A stretch of DNA of 64,000 nt, taken from positions 581,328 through 645,327 of the forward strand of contig LLEY01000011.1 in NCBI GenBank assembly GCA_001414485.1, read 5' to 3'. The stretch's first letter is position 1. Each line of letters starts with the position of its first letter. The stretch is from Calycina herbarum. Its lineage: Eukaryota > Ascomycota > Leotiomycetes > Helotiales > Pezizellaceae. The notes beneath the pieces are model-generated. The model was not told where the DNA came from. It saw only the letters and a list, made by a program, of their open reading frames with translations, and made no database searches. Position numbers and translations under genes: made by a program. Of the stretch, positions 35,892 to 47,700 are shown piece by piece.

Positions 35892-36337
35892 TGTAACGAA
35901 ACTCAAACGAACTAAACAAAGGTGACTAAGTCTCGAAGGTTGGTATGTAATAAGAAGTATGAATGCGCCGGGTTGTTTACTTGGAAGTGAACTCGTTACT
36001 TGTATTAAAGATGTTAAATAAGATAATAAGATTGATAACTAAAGTTGAGTACGAAGCTCCTATCTAGGTGGTAGACGTGCTAGTATATATAGAACCCTCC
36101 GTACTACCTAGATCCCTATATAAGCCTAGATCCCTAGATCCCTTTAGATCCCTTATAGGATCTAATAGGATCTATTACGTGACCTCTAACAGTTATCTAA
36201 TAGTGAGATCCTGGAATACCTAAATGCCTTTGTATTACTAATTCCCTCTTATACTACCTTCTATTTCCTAGATATCGTGCCTTATCTTGTTAGAGCGCTG
36301 TCTAGACTACTTACTATGTATAACGTGATTCGTGATA
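35892..36337 (-). repeat. Gypsy #1 3' LTR
   Basis: 446 bp, starting TGTAACGAAACTC on the plus strand and ending TTCGTGATA. Just inside (36338-36350) the minus strand reads as the purine tract AAGAAGGAGATAG, typical next to a 3' LTR. Confidence 0.92.
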
Positions 36338-36599
36338 CTATCTCCTTCTTAGCTTAGCGTATTCTTACGCTTAAGTATAAGCTAAGGAACTCGGTTAAGG
36401 TGCTAGCGGCATTCTTTCCTTTCTATTATGTCCTACCTTGTGTAGAAGAAGAAAGAAGAACGTATACTTTTTATAAAAAGTATTAAGATAGTTTATAATG
36501 AAATATTACTATGCTCTTACTACGCTTCCTAAAAGCGTAGATGTTTTATAGATTTCTCCTAATCCTCTTAGTATTCTAAATATGTTTAGTTAAAGCTAA

Positions 36600-36960
36600 A
36601 ATGCGACAGGACCGACGATGCCTAGGAGAAGAACGTTCCTTATACTAGCGACTAGGCCTCTATTGAAAAATAAGAGGAGAAACTGGAGAGAGAGGAGGAG
36701 GAGGCAATGGCAAGGATTCTGCGATTACGAAAGCAGAAGGCCTTTCTAAAAGAAAGGTAGCGTGAAATGTCCTATTGAGGGCTTCGTTTTCTCGATGAAC
36801 TCGATGCTACTAAGGAGGTAGAAAAGAAAGAGAAAGAGGAGAAAGAGAGAAAGGAAAAAGAACAGCGAGAGGCGAAGGTCGCCTGTCTAGTAGCCCTGCC
36901 TATTCCTGTCAGTTCCTAATCCGAGATAGGTCTTAACCTAGCCTTCTTTAAGGCTTTTCC
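36600..36960 (+). pseudogene. Antisense charged ORF of gypsy #1
   Basis: On the strand opposite pol, between the purine tract and the end of pol, a frame reads EEEEAMARILRLRKQKAFLKER, stop, then LDELDA and long Glu/Lys/Arg stretches (KEKEEKERKEKEQREAK). It is clearly coding-like, and its purines are much better kept than the flanks. From memory, similar Glu/Lys/Arg-rich ORFs accompany several fungal gypsy elements; their role is unknown to me. The copy here is broken by stops. Confidence 0.6.
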
Positions 36961-39900
36961 TTTAAACTACGAGATATAGGTAAACCTAGGTTTCGTTAGT
37001 AGAACTCTTAAAGTTCTACTAAGTAATAGTTAAGATTACTTCTTAGCTCTTAAGTGTTTTCTAAGTATAGGTAATCTAACTATTTAATTAAGTACTTAAT
37101 TCGTCCTCTAATAAATTTATAGTTAAGAATCCTCTTAACTTTGTATATAACGTTTAGGTTTACTAGTTAAATTTCTATAATTAGAGCTAGTAGTGCTCCT
37201 AGTAGTACTAGTTTAAGTAAGGATATATAGAATACTAGATAGACGTTTATTATTTTTAGTAGTATTAATTTATAATTTAAAGGTCCTCTAATACACTTGA
37301 TTTTAAATAGTCTAAGTTTTTTATAATCTAATTTATTACTTAGTCTTTTTATATTAATATTCTTTTATACTAAGTAGACTTTATCTCCCTCTTTTAACGT
37401 TAGCTCCTAACTACGTCGTTTATTATAGTAGTATATATTTCTTTCTACTATAAATTACAGGTCCTCTATAAGTTCTTTATATAGACTCTTAATTTTTAAG
37501 ATCTAAATATAAGTAAGTTGGTTATTAATAGTCGTAGATAGTAGTTCTTGATATACTATTAATTTATATCTAAAATTAGCGTAGAATAGTATAATAAGTG
37601 TTGTTTCTGTTACTGAACTGTTATAGGTAAACTATGTTAAGAGTAGTAGTTCTACCTAGTTGTCTTACTAATAGTTTATATAATAACGAAGGTATATTTT
37701 AACTACTTGATTTATCTATTCGTTTCCTCTATTTATTTAAGAGTAGAAAGCTATAGAAAGCTTTCTTTTTATACTTAATTGTTTTATAAGAGTAATCTAA
37801 AATTTTAAGGTAAAGAGCTTGTCTCTGTCTAAGAGTATTTCTTTAGATAGTTTATATCTTAAGACTACTTCTCTAAGGAATATAAATACTAATTCCTTAG
37901 CTGTACTTAACTCTATATATACTATTAGGATTATATATTTTATAAGTTGTTCTATAATAACTAGGATTGTATTATATTTAACTCCTGTTATTAGATCTTT
38001 AGATTTTAGTAATTTAATAATAAAATCTATAGATATTAATTTCTAAGATACCTATAGTATTAGAGTAGTGTTTATCTGTCTATAAGAAGTATAGTAAGAA
38101 GCCTTATTCCTAGTATAAGTATTATATTCTATTATTACTTTCTTAACTATTATAGATAACTGATTAATATAATAGTATTATCTTATCCTTTAGAGGGTTC
38201 TACGAATTCCTTAGTAACTATAAGCAGGTATAGTATAGTATTCTTATATAAACTCCTTTATATATAAGCTAGGAACCTATAACTTCTCTCTTATATATTA
38301 GTTATAACTCTTATATATATCTTGAATCTTATCTATCTAGATATTATTTATTACTACTATCTTATATATAGTAGGTACTAAGTCTCTATTCTTAAGAGTT
38401 TTTAAGATTATAATCTTCTTATACTTCTTATTTCCCTTATATCCTAGTTTCTAGCTAAGAGTATTAGCTCGAGTATTTAACGTTCTCTTTATATGTTAGA
38501 TAACGATGTTAAATCCTTCTAATATTTCTAACTATCTAGCTAATTACTTTGTTATAAGTTCCTTAGTAGTTGTAAATGTCCTAAGGTTCTCGTAGTCGGA
38601 TAAAACTATAACTAAGTATTTTACTAACTATAAATAAATTCTCTAGTATTCTAAAGCTAATACTATAGTAAGTAATTCCTTATTAAAGATGCTATAGTTT
38701 TATTATACTAGGTTAAATATCTTAGAATAATATATAATAAGTATAAGTTTTCCCTTATTATTTAGCTATAAGTAAACTATACCTACTACTATGTCTAAGG
38801 CGTCTATTTCGATTATACTAGACTTGTCTATATTAAAATCGTATAGAATAGGTTTTTCTATAAACTTTGCTTTAATTTTCTAAAAAGTATCCTCTACCTA
38901 TTTATTTTATATAAATTTAATAGCTTTTTTAACTAGTCTTAATATTAGTTTAGTAATCTTTATATAGTCTTAAATAAATAGATAGTAAAAGTTTATAAAT
39001 CTAAGAAAGGATTATATATCTTTTATATTCTCTAGTAACTTCTAGTTTAAGATGTTCTAGATCTTTACTAGATCTATTTCTATTTTCTCTAAACTAAATA
39101 CCTATTCTAAGAAAAGTATTTAAGTTACTCTAAACTCGTATTTTAAGAGTTTCAACTAAGAGTTTACTTTTATAAGTTATTATAAAACTTCTTTAATATA
39201 TCTCTCGTATTCCTCCTCTTTTTCTAAGAAGATTAAGATATTATTTAGGTAATAGATTACTATTACTCCTAGAAGATCTCTTAAAATGTTATTATTTTAT
39301 CTCTAATATATAGCTAGTATATTATAAAGTCTAAATAGTATAACTATATATTCGTAAAGGCTTAATAGTAAAGCAAATACTATCTTCTATTCGTCTCTAA
39401 CTTTTATTCGTATAAGTCTATAAGCGTTTTATTAATCTAATTTTATAAATCGTACTACCTTATCTAACTTATCTCATAAGTATTAGCTAGGTAGTAGTAG
39501 ATAAGCGTCCTTAACTATAGCGTAATTCACTTCTTAGTAATCAATATATACCCTCTTATCTAGGTCGTCTTTCTTCTTAATAATAAGCATATTTAAGGTA
39601 ATTAGTAACTTAGACTTTCTAATATATCTCTTCTTAATACCTTCCTTTATATAACTTTCTATCCTCTATAGGCTTTTCCAGTTATATAACCGAAGCTTCT
39701 ACTTCAAGAGGTGATAATCCTCTTTTAATTTAATCTTATAATCCTATAAGCGATGTTCTAATAAAGCTTATAAGTCTTCTAGGTTTTTAAACAAAGCTCT
39801 AAATTCTCTATACTATATAGGTATTTCGTTATCAGCTGTCCTACTAACCTATAGAAGACCCTAGACAAGGTGTCCTAGCGTCTTAGAAGAGGTGGCGCTA

Positions 39901-41951
39901 ACCTCGTTCTAGCCTTAAAGTTATAATTACAAGCCTATATAATTACATTAACTAAAGGTTATTATTTAAGCCTTCTAATTAATATCTAGATTATATTCCT
40001 TAATCTATAGTATACTAAGTATTACTTCCTTGTTTCCTATTTTAATAATATCGAATTATATATCTAAGTAATATCCTTTAATAGTAATACTTATTAGAAT
40101 AGTTTACTAGTCGATAATTCTATCCTAGTATATAACGTCTATTCTATTAACTACTCCTAAGTAATATAGCCTTATACCTTTAATTAAGATATTCAGCTTC
40201 TTCTAAGCTATTAGAGAAAGGAAATTACTTATTACTCTTAAATTAATTAAGACTTAGAGTTCCTTTCCTCTTATCTTTGCTATTACTATAAGTTGATTTT
40301 CTCTAGAGATAGCGTTTAATTCTTTAATTATTAGTTAGTAGAGTTCTCTCTATACCAACTCCGTTTCTTAATCTATATTATATTCGTTTATCTCTTAGAA
40401 GATTATACTAAATAATTTTCTATTTCTTAATTCTTAAAATATAACTCTAACTTTTCCGATTAAAGCAACTATAGTATACTAGCCTCTTATTTCTAGTATA
40501 GCTTCCTTACTATTAGGTAGCGTACCTAAAAAACTAGGTTTAGAGCGTTCTATAAAGTCGTTAGAACCCTACTATTACTATAAGCTGGTTTCTTCCTATA
40601 GATCTACGACTATCTATATATCTCCTATCTTAGGTATACTAGATAGCTTATTAGATACTATTTATTTTGGTCTAGGTTCTTTAAATTCGATAGTTTCTCT
40701 TCTAGTAATAAGGCTTACTAAAGTTATTCTATCCTATTTATTCTAGACTATTTTATAAGTAGTTAAAATAGTAGAGTTAATTCCTTAAGTAGAATATAAG
40801 CTCTAGAAGTTAGGTTTCTAGTTTTCTATATATATCTATCTATTCTCTCTCTTAAAAGTTCTAGTAAATACCTATATCTCGCCTTATTTAGGCTTATATA
40901 TTCCTAAATTTACTTCTAATAAATCGGATTCTAATTCTAATAACTTTAATAAACTCGTTAATAGTAGTAACTTATATTCTACTTAAAGAGGTAATTCGTA
41001 ATCTATTTCCAACTGTATGTTATAATATTCTTTAAGTAATAGATCTCTATTATCATTAGTATCCTATACCTTACTAACTTATAACTTAATTCCTTTATCT
41101 AGCTATAAGTATATAGCGCCTGCCGTCGTATCTATAGTATCTGTTTTAATTTACGTGCCGTAACCCCTAGCCTTAAGTTCTTCGTCCGTAAGTTCGATTC
41201 TATCTAGCAAAGCTACTTCTTTTTAGACAGTAGCGTTAGCTTACTTCCTATTAGAGTCTTTCTTCTTACTATACTTATTTGCTCTATAGCCGAGAAGACT
41301 ACAGTTATAATACAAGTTCTACTCGTATCGACGATTTCGCTCTTTCTAAGACAGTCCTTCTCTCTAGGAGTTTCCTTTCTTAGATTCCTTCCCTAAAACC
41401 TATAATTTTTAAGTAGCGTTAATTTCTATAGGATCTCTACGATCTTTCCGTCTACTCTTTCTATATCGATAACTATAACTTCCTTTCTTCTCTAGGTTCC
41501 TCTTATAGATATAGTTGTCGATCCTGATTATATTATTTGTTAATTTATTTAACGTGTCTAGAAAATCCTCTCGCGTAAGTTCATTCTTTACGTTATTCTT
41601 AAGTCTACGATAGAATTGTTCATATAATACTTCGTCGTTTTATCCTATCTATGCTAAGTACTATTGAAATTATAAGACATATTTAGTAGCTGACCCCTTT
41701 TGCCTAAGTACGTATAAAGCTCTAACTACCTTCTTTTTTATATTAACATCCTTAAAAGCCTAGTTAATTCTATCTCTAAACCCTTGAACATTTCTAAACA
41801 AATCCCTCGTCTTCTTAGACATTTAAAGAGAGACCTTTCCTTTAGCTGTCTTATTCGCCTAGTAATCCTCTAAGTATAGTTCTAACCAGTTATAAGCTGC
41901 CCCTTTAAGATAGGTAGACAACTATATAACCTAGTTAGTTTCATTTCTAAA

Positions 41952-42140
41952 CTAAGTATAATAAAAGTTCAAGTAGAGAGAAGCTTTTATTAAGAACTCG
42001 GCTAGCTTCTCGGGCGAGCTATTGAACAGCTTCGGAAGAGGAAGTTTCACTTCCTCTCGAAGAGTAGTAACTGGTGTAACTAGGAGGTCCGCAGCTGGCC
42101 TTGGTAGAGTGGTTTTTAGAGTAGAAGAGGTTGCCGACAT
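41952..42140 (-). pseudogene. Gypsy #1 gag N-terminus
   Basis: 62-codon remnant starting MSATSSTLKTTLPRPAADLL and ending in LPKLFNSSPEKLAEFLIKA, a typical gag entry. The frame ends at a RIP-type stop. Confidence 0.7.
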
Positions 42141-42174
42141 AGTAGCGATCTTACTTCTAAGCAGGTGCTCAAAA

Positions 42175-42620
42175 TATAACGAAACTTAAATAAACTAAAC
42201 AAAGGTAACTAAGTCTCGAAGGTTAGTCTATAATAAGAAGTATAAATACGCCGGGTTGTTCACTTAGAAGTAAACTCGTTACTTATATCAAAGATGTTAA
42301 ATAAGATAATAAGATTAATAACTAAAGTTAAGTACAAAGCTCCTATCTAGGTAGCAGACGTGCTAGTATATATAGAACCCTCCGTGCTACCTGAATCCCT
42401 ATACAAGCCTAGATCCCTAGATCCCTTTAGATCCCCTATAGGATCTAACAGAATCTATCACGTAACCTCTAACAGTTATCCAACAGTGAGATCCTAGAAT
42501 ACCTAAATACCTTCGTATTACTGATTCCCTCTTATACTACCTTCTATTTCCTGGATATCGTATCTTATCCTGTTAGAGCGCCGTCTAGACTACTTACCAC
42601 GTATAACGTGATTCGTAACA
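42175..42620 (-). repeat. Gypsy #1 5' LTR
   Basis: 446 bp, starting TATAACGAAACTT (RIPed TGTAAC) and ending TTCGTAACA. Its many differences from the left LTR are nearly all C/T or G/A. Confidence 0.92.
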
Positions 42621-42639
42621 CTATCTAAGTACTTGAAAA

Positions 42640-43560
42640 CGACGTATTAATTATCTAACAAAGCGCTACGAAGGCTTATAATACCCCTCGATCTACTATT
42701 TTAAGCTAACGTGCTAGAATCTAACTAAGATACGATTATAAGCCTAATTTAAAGAAACCGACAAAGCTAGAGAAGAAGGCGATAATTAGATATATATTAG
42801 AGTAGAATTCGAGAGAGTTTTCGCTTATAAAGAATATAGTATAAGATATAACTAATAACTTACTAAAGAAGCGCGATAGATAGCTTATAAATAGAAACTA
42901 GCTAGACAACTTTATTCAACGTATACCTAAGCTAAAAACTTAATAGAGTCGTTCTTATAATTATTAGTAAGCTTTAACTAAAGATCCGCGGATTATTAGT
43001 CTATAGTTTATACTTATATAGTTATTTAAGAACAAATATAGTATTATAGACGAGAATATATATAATTTCAACGAGACCGGTTTTATAATAGATATTATAT
43101 TATCTTAGCTTATTATTATAAGTTTAGAAATATATAAGAGATATAAAAAAGTTTAGCTAGGTAATCGCGAATAGATTCTAGTTATTTAAGAAGTTAATAT
43201 AATAGGTTAGGTAATCCTACTATTTATTATCTTTATAAGTAAGATACTTATTTCTTCTTAGTTATTATAGTAGAGATTAAGAAATAGATTATTCGCGAAG
43301 AAGAAAGAAAGAGAGAAGCTCTTTCTTAGCTATTTATATATCTATAGAAGAATATATCTACGATATTCGCTATCTCGCTTAGCGAGCTTAAAAGCAAGCT
43401 TATTTACTAAATTAAAAACTCTTATATAAGGTCTCTCTTTTCTACTTAATTTCCTCGTCTCTTCTTATCTTCCTCGTAGTCTTTCTAAGCTTATAGTCGT
43501 TCGTTTTTAGTAGGTTTTAACTTACGTAGAAAGCGCTTCTTAAACTAACGAATAGAGATA
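42640..43560 (+). pseudogene. Fot1/pogo-type DDE transposase relic
   Basis: Although full of stops, the plus strand keeps recognisable blocks: an N-terminal helix-turn-helix-like SATKAYNTPRSTI (about 42660-42700) and the first catalytic block YNFNETGF at 43061-43084, where Fot1 transposases have YNFDETGF. The catalytic Asp is therefore Asn. Relic sequence probably continues past the TRIM insertion at 43565-44156. Termini were not identified. Confidence 0.7.
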
Positions 43561-43564
43561 GTAC

Positions 43565-43717
43565 TGTGACGGACGTGAATGAATAGCTTTTACCAGTGCG
43601 CCAGCCGGCCAAAAGGCACAAGAATTGATCGGCAGACTAATCCGCTATTCTACTACTTGATAGGAATCCCGGTGTAACACCGCCCACGTGACCTCCAGCC
43701 ACGTGACGGCTGTCACA
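43565..43717 (-). repeat. TRIM LTR (3')
   Basis: 153-bp repeat of 44004-44156. It differs where this copy reads GCAGACTAATC and the other GCAGACCAATC. Confidence 0.93.
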
Positions 43718-44003
43718 CTATCCCCGCTTCTAAGACAGCTGGCCCCCAGCTGTCCGTAAGCGTAAGTAGTTAACCATAAGACTAAACAAGCCCCGCAGGG
43801 TGATCGCCTATATCCTCGAGAGTGCTTGTACGAGAAGGCCGAAGCTAACAGCATGATTTTGCCAGACACACTATGTGCGTAATGCGCCAGCCACTCTACT
43901 CAGAACCATAGTATCTTTAAGCAACCAAGTCCTCGCTTAGCGGGCCGACCCCGGGCCGACCAACTAGTCTCAGACCCTCGATTACAGGTTGGATCAATTC
44001 TTT

Positions 44004-44156
44004 TGTGACGGACGTGAATGAATAGCTTTTACCAGTGCGCCAGCCGGCCAAAAGGCACAAGAATTGATCGGCAGACCAATCCGCTATTCTACTACTTGAT
44101 AGGAATCCCGGTGTAACACCGCCCACGTGACCTCCAGCCACGTGACGGCTGTCACA
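44004..44156 (-). repeat. TRIM LTR (5')
   Basis: 153-bp repeat of 43565-43717, followed by the right-hand AGTAC duplication. Confidence 0.93.
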
Positions 44157-44161
44157 AGTAC

Positions 44162-44556
44162 TATATATTATATAAGTTAATAGCTTCTATAAGTCCGCCT
44201 CTGCTTTATAGCCTCTCTATTAAATAAGATATTAGAATCTAGTCTTATTTCTTCTTAAATTTACTATTTCCTCTATAGTCTAGAGTGCTTATCTACTATC
44301 GTCGATTACTACTAGTAGCGAAGGTTAATTTATCTAAGCTAGTATAGAGGTACTAGTAGTAAGGCGTAGTAGGTTTATATAGAATATATTATAAATTAAT
44401 TCTAGTTTATAGAGTAGTTCTAGCTTATATATATAAGAGTTTATAGCTTAAAGTATATAGAAGATAGCTTAAAATATATAGAAGAAGCTAATATACTTAG
44501 TATTAAACTTAGGAATTAGTTTAGCTAACTTAATATTCCTAGTACTAAGTATAACT
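44162..44556. other. RIPed DNA between the TRIM and gypsy #2
   Basis: AT-rich, with stops in all frames. It is probably the remainder of the Fot1-like relic. No termini recognised. Confidence 0.45.
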
Positions 44557-44561
44557 ATATC

Positions 44562-44744
44562 TATAACAGCTTTTTACAAATATACTAAAAGAGATACTTA
44601 TAGAATAGTACCTATATTCGAAGAAAACTAAACTAAAGAGAGAAAAGAATAGTTAGTACACTCTATCTCTATTTATATATACTAAGCAAGACTTCGGTAA
44701 AACCTTAGCACGTGATCTAGTTATATATAACTGGGACTGTTATA
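44562..44744 (-). repeat. Gypsy #2 3' LTR
   Basis: 183 bp, paired with 50040-50222. Differences are mostly transitions of RIP type. Confidence 0.88.
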
Positions 44745-47700
44745 CCACCCTCTCTTCTAACCGGGCCCTCTCTAACTAAGCTGCTTTATCTTTCGTAGCT
44801 ATAGAGTCGTTACTCTCTAATTCGCTATAATTGTCTCTTTCTACCTCGTACGCCTCTAGCTACAAAGGAAGAGCCTTTAGAGGCTCGTTAGCTGTTAGAT
44901 TCGCTAAATAGAATTCCTTTAATATATATAACGAGTAGGCTACGTAGCGAGCTAGGTACTAGTTAAGGTCCTCGTTATAGCCCTTCTACTTTAATCAGTA
45001 GTAAAGAGACTTCTATCGCGTCTTACTTATAAGTACTTTCTTAACCTTCTATTCTTCTTCTTTGTCGACGATAATTAGTAGAGGTAGTATACTTACTTAT
45101 CTAGGCAGAGGATCGTCTAAAGCTTTATATAACTTCTCTAGTACAAAGATAGAATAGACTCTAATAGAGGATAGTAACTAGAGTCTAAAAGCAGAGCTAA
45201 CTTTCTTAAGAATCTTAAAAGGTCTAATTATCTAGCAGTCTTACTTCTAGCTAGGTCTTTACGTATTCTAGTCCTTTATAGTAATAAAAACTATATCGCT
45301 AACTTTAAAGTCTACTTCTCGTCTATGTCTATTTACGTTCTATTCTTTCTTTTCTTAAGCTTTTACTATATTTACTTAGCCGACGTCTAGTACTTCTTAA
45401 AGAGTCTTTATAACTGTTATAGCTTCTTCTTATAATAGCCTCTCTTATATAGTCGAGGGTTTAGACGTATTCTAGTTAAAAGACGTTCTTAGTAAGTAGC
45501 TCTTTTATAATTTAAACAGGGATATTCTAATAGTACTATAAGGTAGTATAAGCTAAGCGTAGTCTATTATTAGAAGTAGCTCTAACTAATTATTCTAGTA
45601 GTAATTTATATACAGCCTTAAGCGCTAATCTAGGTACTAGTTTATAATTTCAGTTTATCTGTCTATCTAGGCGTGATTTATAGTCAAAAGTCGAAGCTAG
45701 ACGCTAAGGATTTATATAAATTCTCTCTAGAAGGTAGAGATAAACTAAGAGCCTCTGTTAGAGATAATACTTTCTAGGGTTCTATAATATTATAATACGT
45801 GTTATAAGTATAACCTAGCTATCTACTCAGCTGTTACTTCCTTTTAGTATAGAATAGAGATAGATTATTTAAATAATTAGTCGATAACTACGAATACGTT
45901 ATTAAAGCTATACTTATTAACTAGGAAGGATTTAAAGTCTATTACTATATATTACTATATATATAATAAGACTAGAAGTAGGTATAGATAACCAGAGGTC
46001 TTATCTCTTAGTATATCTTCTCTTTGATATTCGTAACAGTTACGTATATATTACGTAATATTAGACTTTATATTTCGCTAGATATATCTTAAGCAAAGGA
46101 TCTAGTAGGTCTTATCTCGTCTAAGATAGGCTAGTAGTACTTAGTCGTATACTTTATAGATTAGGTCTATCTATAAAGTATTAATATCTAGTACTATTAA
46201 GTAGTCTTAATAAAGCAGTAGATCTTTCTCTAAGACGTACGAAGAGTCTTCGTCGTTCTTAGCCTATAATTATAAAGCTTAAAGTGTCTTAGTATTCTTA
46301 TTTACTTTACAGATTCGTTTAGAGAGTATAAGAGACTCCTAGAAGTAATCGTCGTCGACTAGAGCTAATATATTAGAGCTTATTTCGACTCTAAGGTCTT
46401 TAAGTACTTCGATATTAACTTATTCTTTTATTAAGAGTATATAGGTCCGGTATTATTCTTTTAGCTTCTTCTAAGTCTATAACTCGTCTATTTTTCGTAT
46501 TAAAGCGTCTGCTTTTCTATTCTCTTTTCTAAAATAGTATATTACTATAAAGTAGTATTTAGCTAAAGTCTTAGCCTATCTAGCTTAACGTGTAGTAAGC
46601 TGCTTTATCGTTATAAAGTACTCGAGTACTTTATAGTTAGTATAAATACAAACTTTCTTATATATACTTTATAATTCTAGTCTCTATTCTATAAGTAAGT
46701 ATATAATTATAAGTATCTCTTTACTATAAATCTTATAATTATACTTAGTTAAGAATATAACCTTACTAAAGTAAGCTACTAAGTACTATTCGCTGTCTAC
46801 TTACTATTATTATAGTATCCTAGTAATTATCCCGTCTAAGGCGTCTATCTTAATTATCGTAGAAAGCTCTAGAGAGTAGTAGCGAAGGACTAGTATCGTT
46901 GTAAAGTATTCTTTCAGCTTCTTAAAAGCGTTCTAGTAGCTTTTATCAAAGTTAAAAGGTATGTTATTCTTTATAAGACGTATAAGTGGTTTTATAATAA
47001 TTCTATAATTCTATATAAACCTCTAGTAGAAGTTATAAAAGCTTAGGAAGCTCTAGACACCTTTTACTATATCTAGTACTTACTAATTCTAGACTACTAT
47101 AACTTTTTCTAGATCTACTTTAATACTATCAGTTCTAATAATAAAGCTAAGGTATTTTATCCTCTTAATATTAAATTCGTATTTCTTAATATCTACTTAT
47201 AAGCTAGTATCTTATAGTCGCTAGAGAACTTTTCATATATGTTTCTTATATTCTAATATATTCGAATAATAGATAAGAATATCGTCTAAGTAAGCAGAGT
47301 AGAAATCGTCTAAATAGTTGAAAAGTACGTCGTTTATATACTACTAGTATATAGATAGTCTATTTATAAGTTTAAAAAGTAGAATCTTATACTTATATAT
47401 TCTATAATATATATAGAAAGTAGTTAGTTCTTTAGAATTAGAATCTATTCTTATATAATAGAAAGTTTAATAAATATCGAGTTTTATAAAGATATAAGCT
47501 TAACTAATACAAGCTAGCGTTTTATTAATAAGAGGAAGTAGATAGTAGTCTTTTTAAGTAAGGTTATTAAGCTTCTAGAAGTCGATATAAAAGTATAATC
47601 TTCCGTCTACCTTCTTAATAAACAGTACTAGAGTAGTAAAAGAGAACTAGCTATACTTTATAAATCCCTTATAAAGGTTGTCTAAGATATATTCCTTTAT

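Larger units (their letters stand above)
35892..42620 (-). mobile_element. Complete gypsy LTR retrotransposon #1, heavily RIPed
   Basis: 6729-bp element with two 446-bp LTRs (35892-36337 and 42175-42620) and the exact 5-bp duplication CTATC (35887-35891 and 42621-42625). Orientation is minus. A gag N-terminus lies at 42140 (LPKLFNSSPEKLAEFLIKASLYLNFY), RT near 39230-39270 reads YLNNILIF instead of YLDDILIF, and a purine tract lies next to the left LTR. Stops occur throughout pol. Changing both catalytic Asp to Asn is what RIP does to GAC/GAT codons. An antisense charged ORF is carried near the left end. Confidence 0.93.
43565..44156 (-). mobile_element. 592-bp TRIM (miniature LTR retrotransposon)
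   Basis: Two 153-bp direct repeats (43565-43717 and 44004-44156) with TG...CA ends (TGTGACGGACGTG...GGCTGTCACA), differing at one position that I can see. The exact 5-bp duplication AGTAC lies at 43560-43564 and 44157-44161. The 286-bp interior has no coding capacity. Next to the left repeat the minus strand reads AAGCGGGGATAG, a purine tract, so the element is oriented minus. It is GC-balanced and almost unmutated, although its surroundings are extremely RIPed. It must rely on proteins of an autonomous element; which one is unknown. Confidence 0.92.

Noticed and set aside
43645..44141. Two 74-codon minus-strand frames (43645-43869 and 43917-44141)
   Set aside because: They lie largely in the TRIM LTR repeats, have no domain, and match each other only because the LTRs are duplicated.
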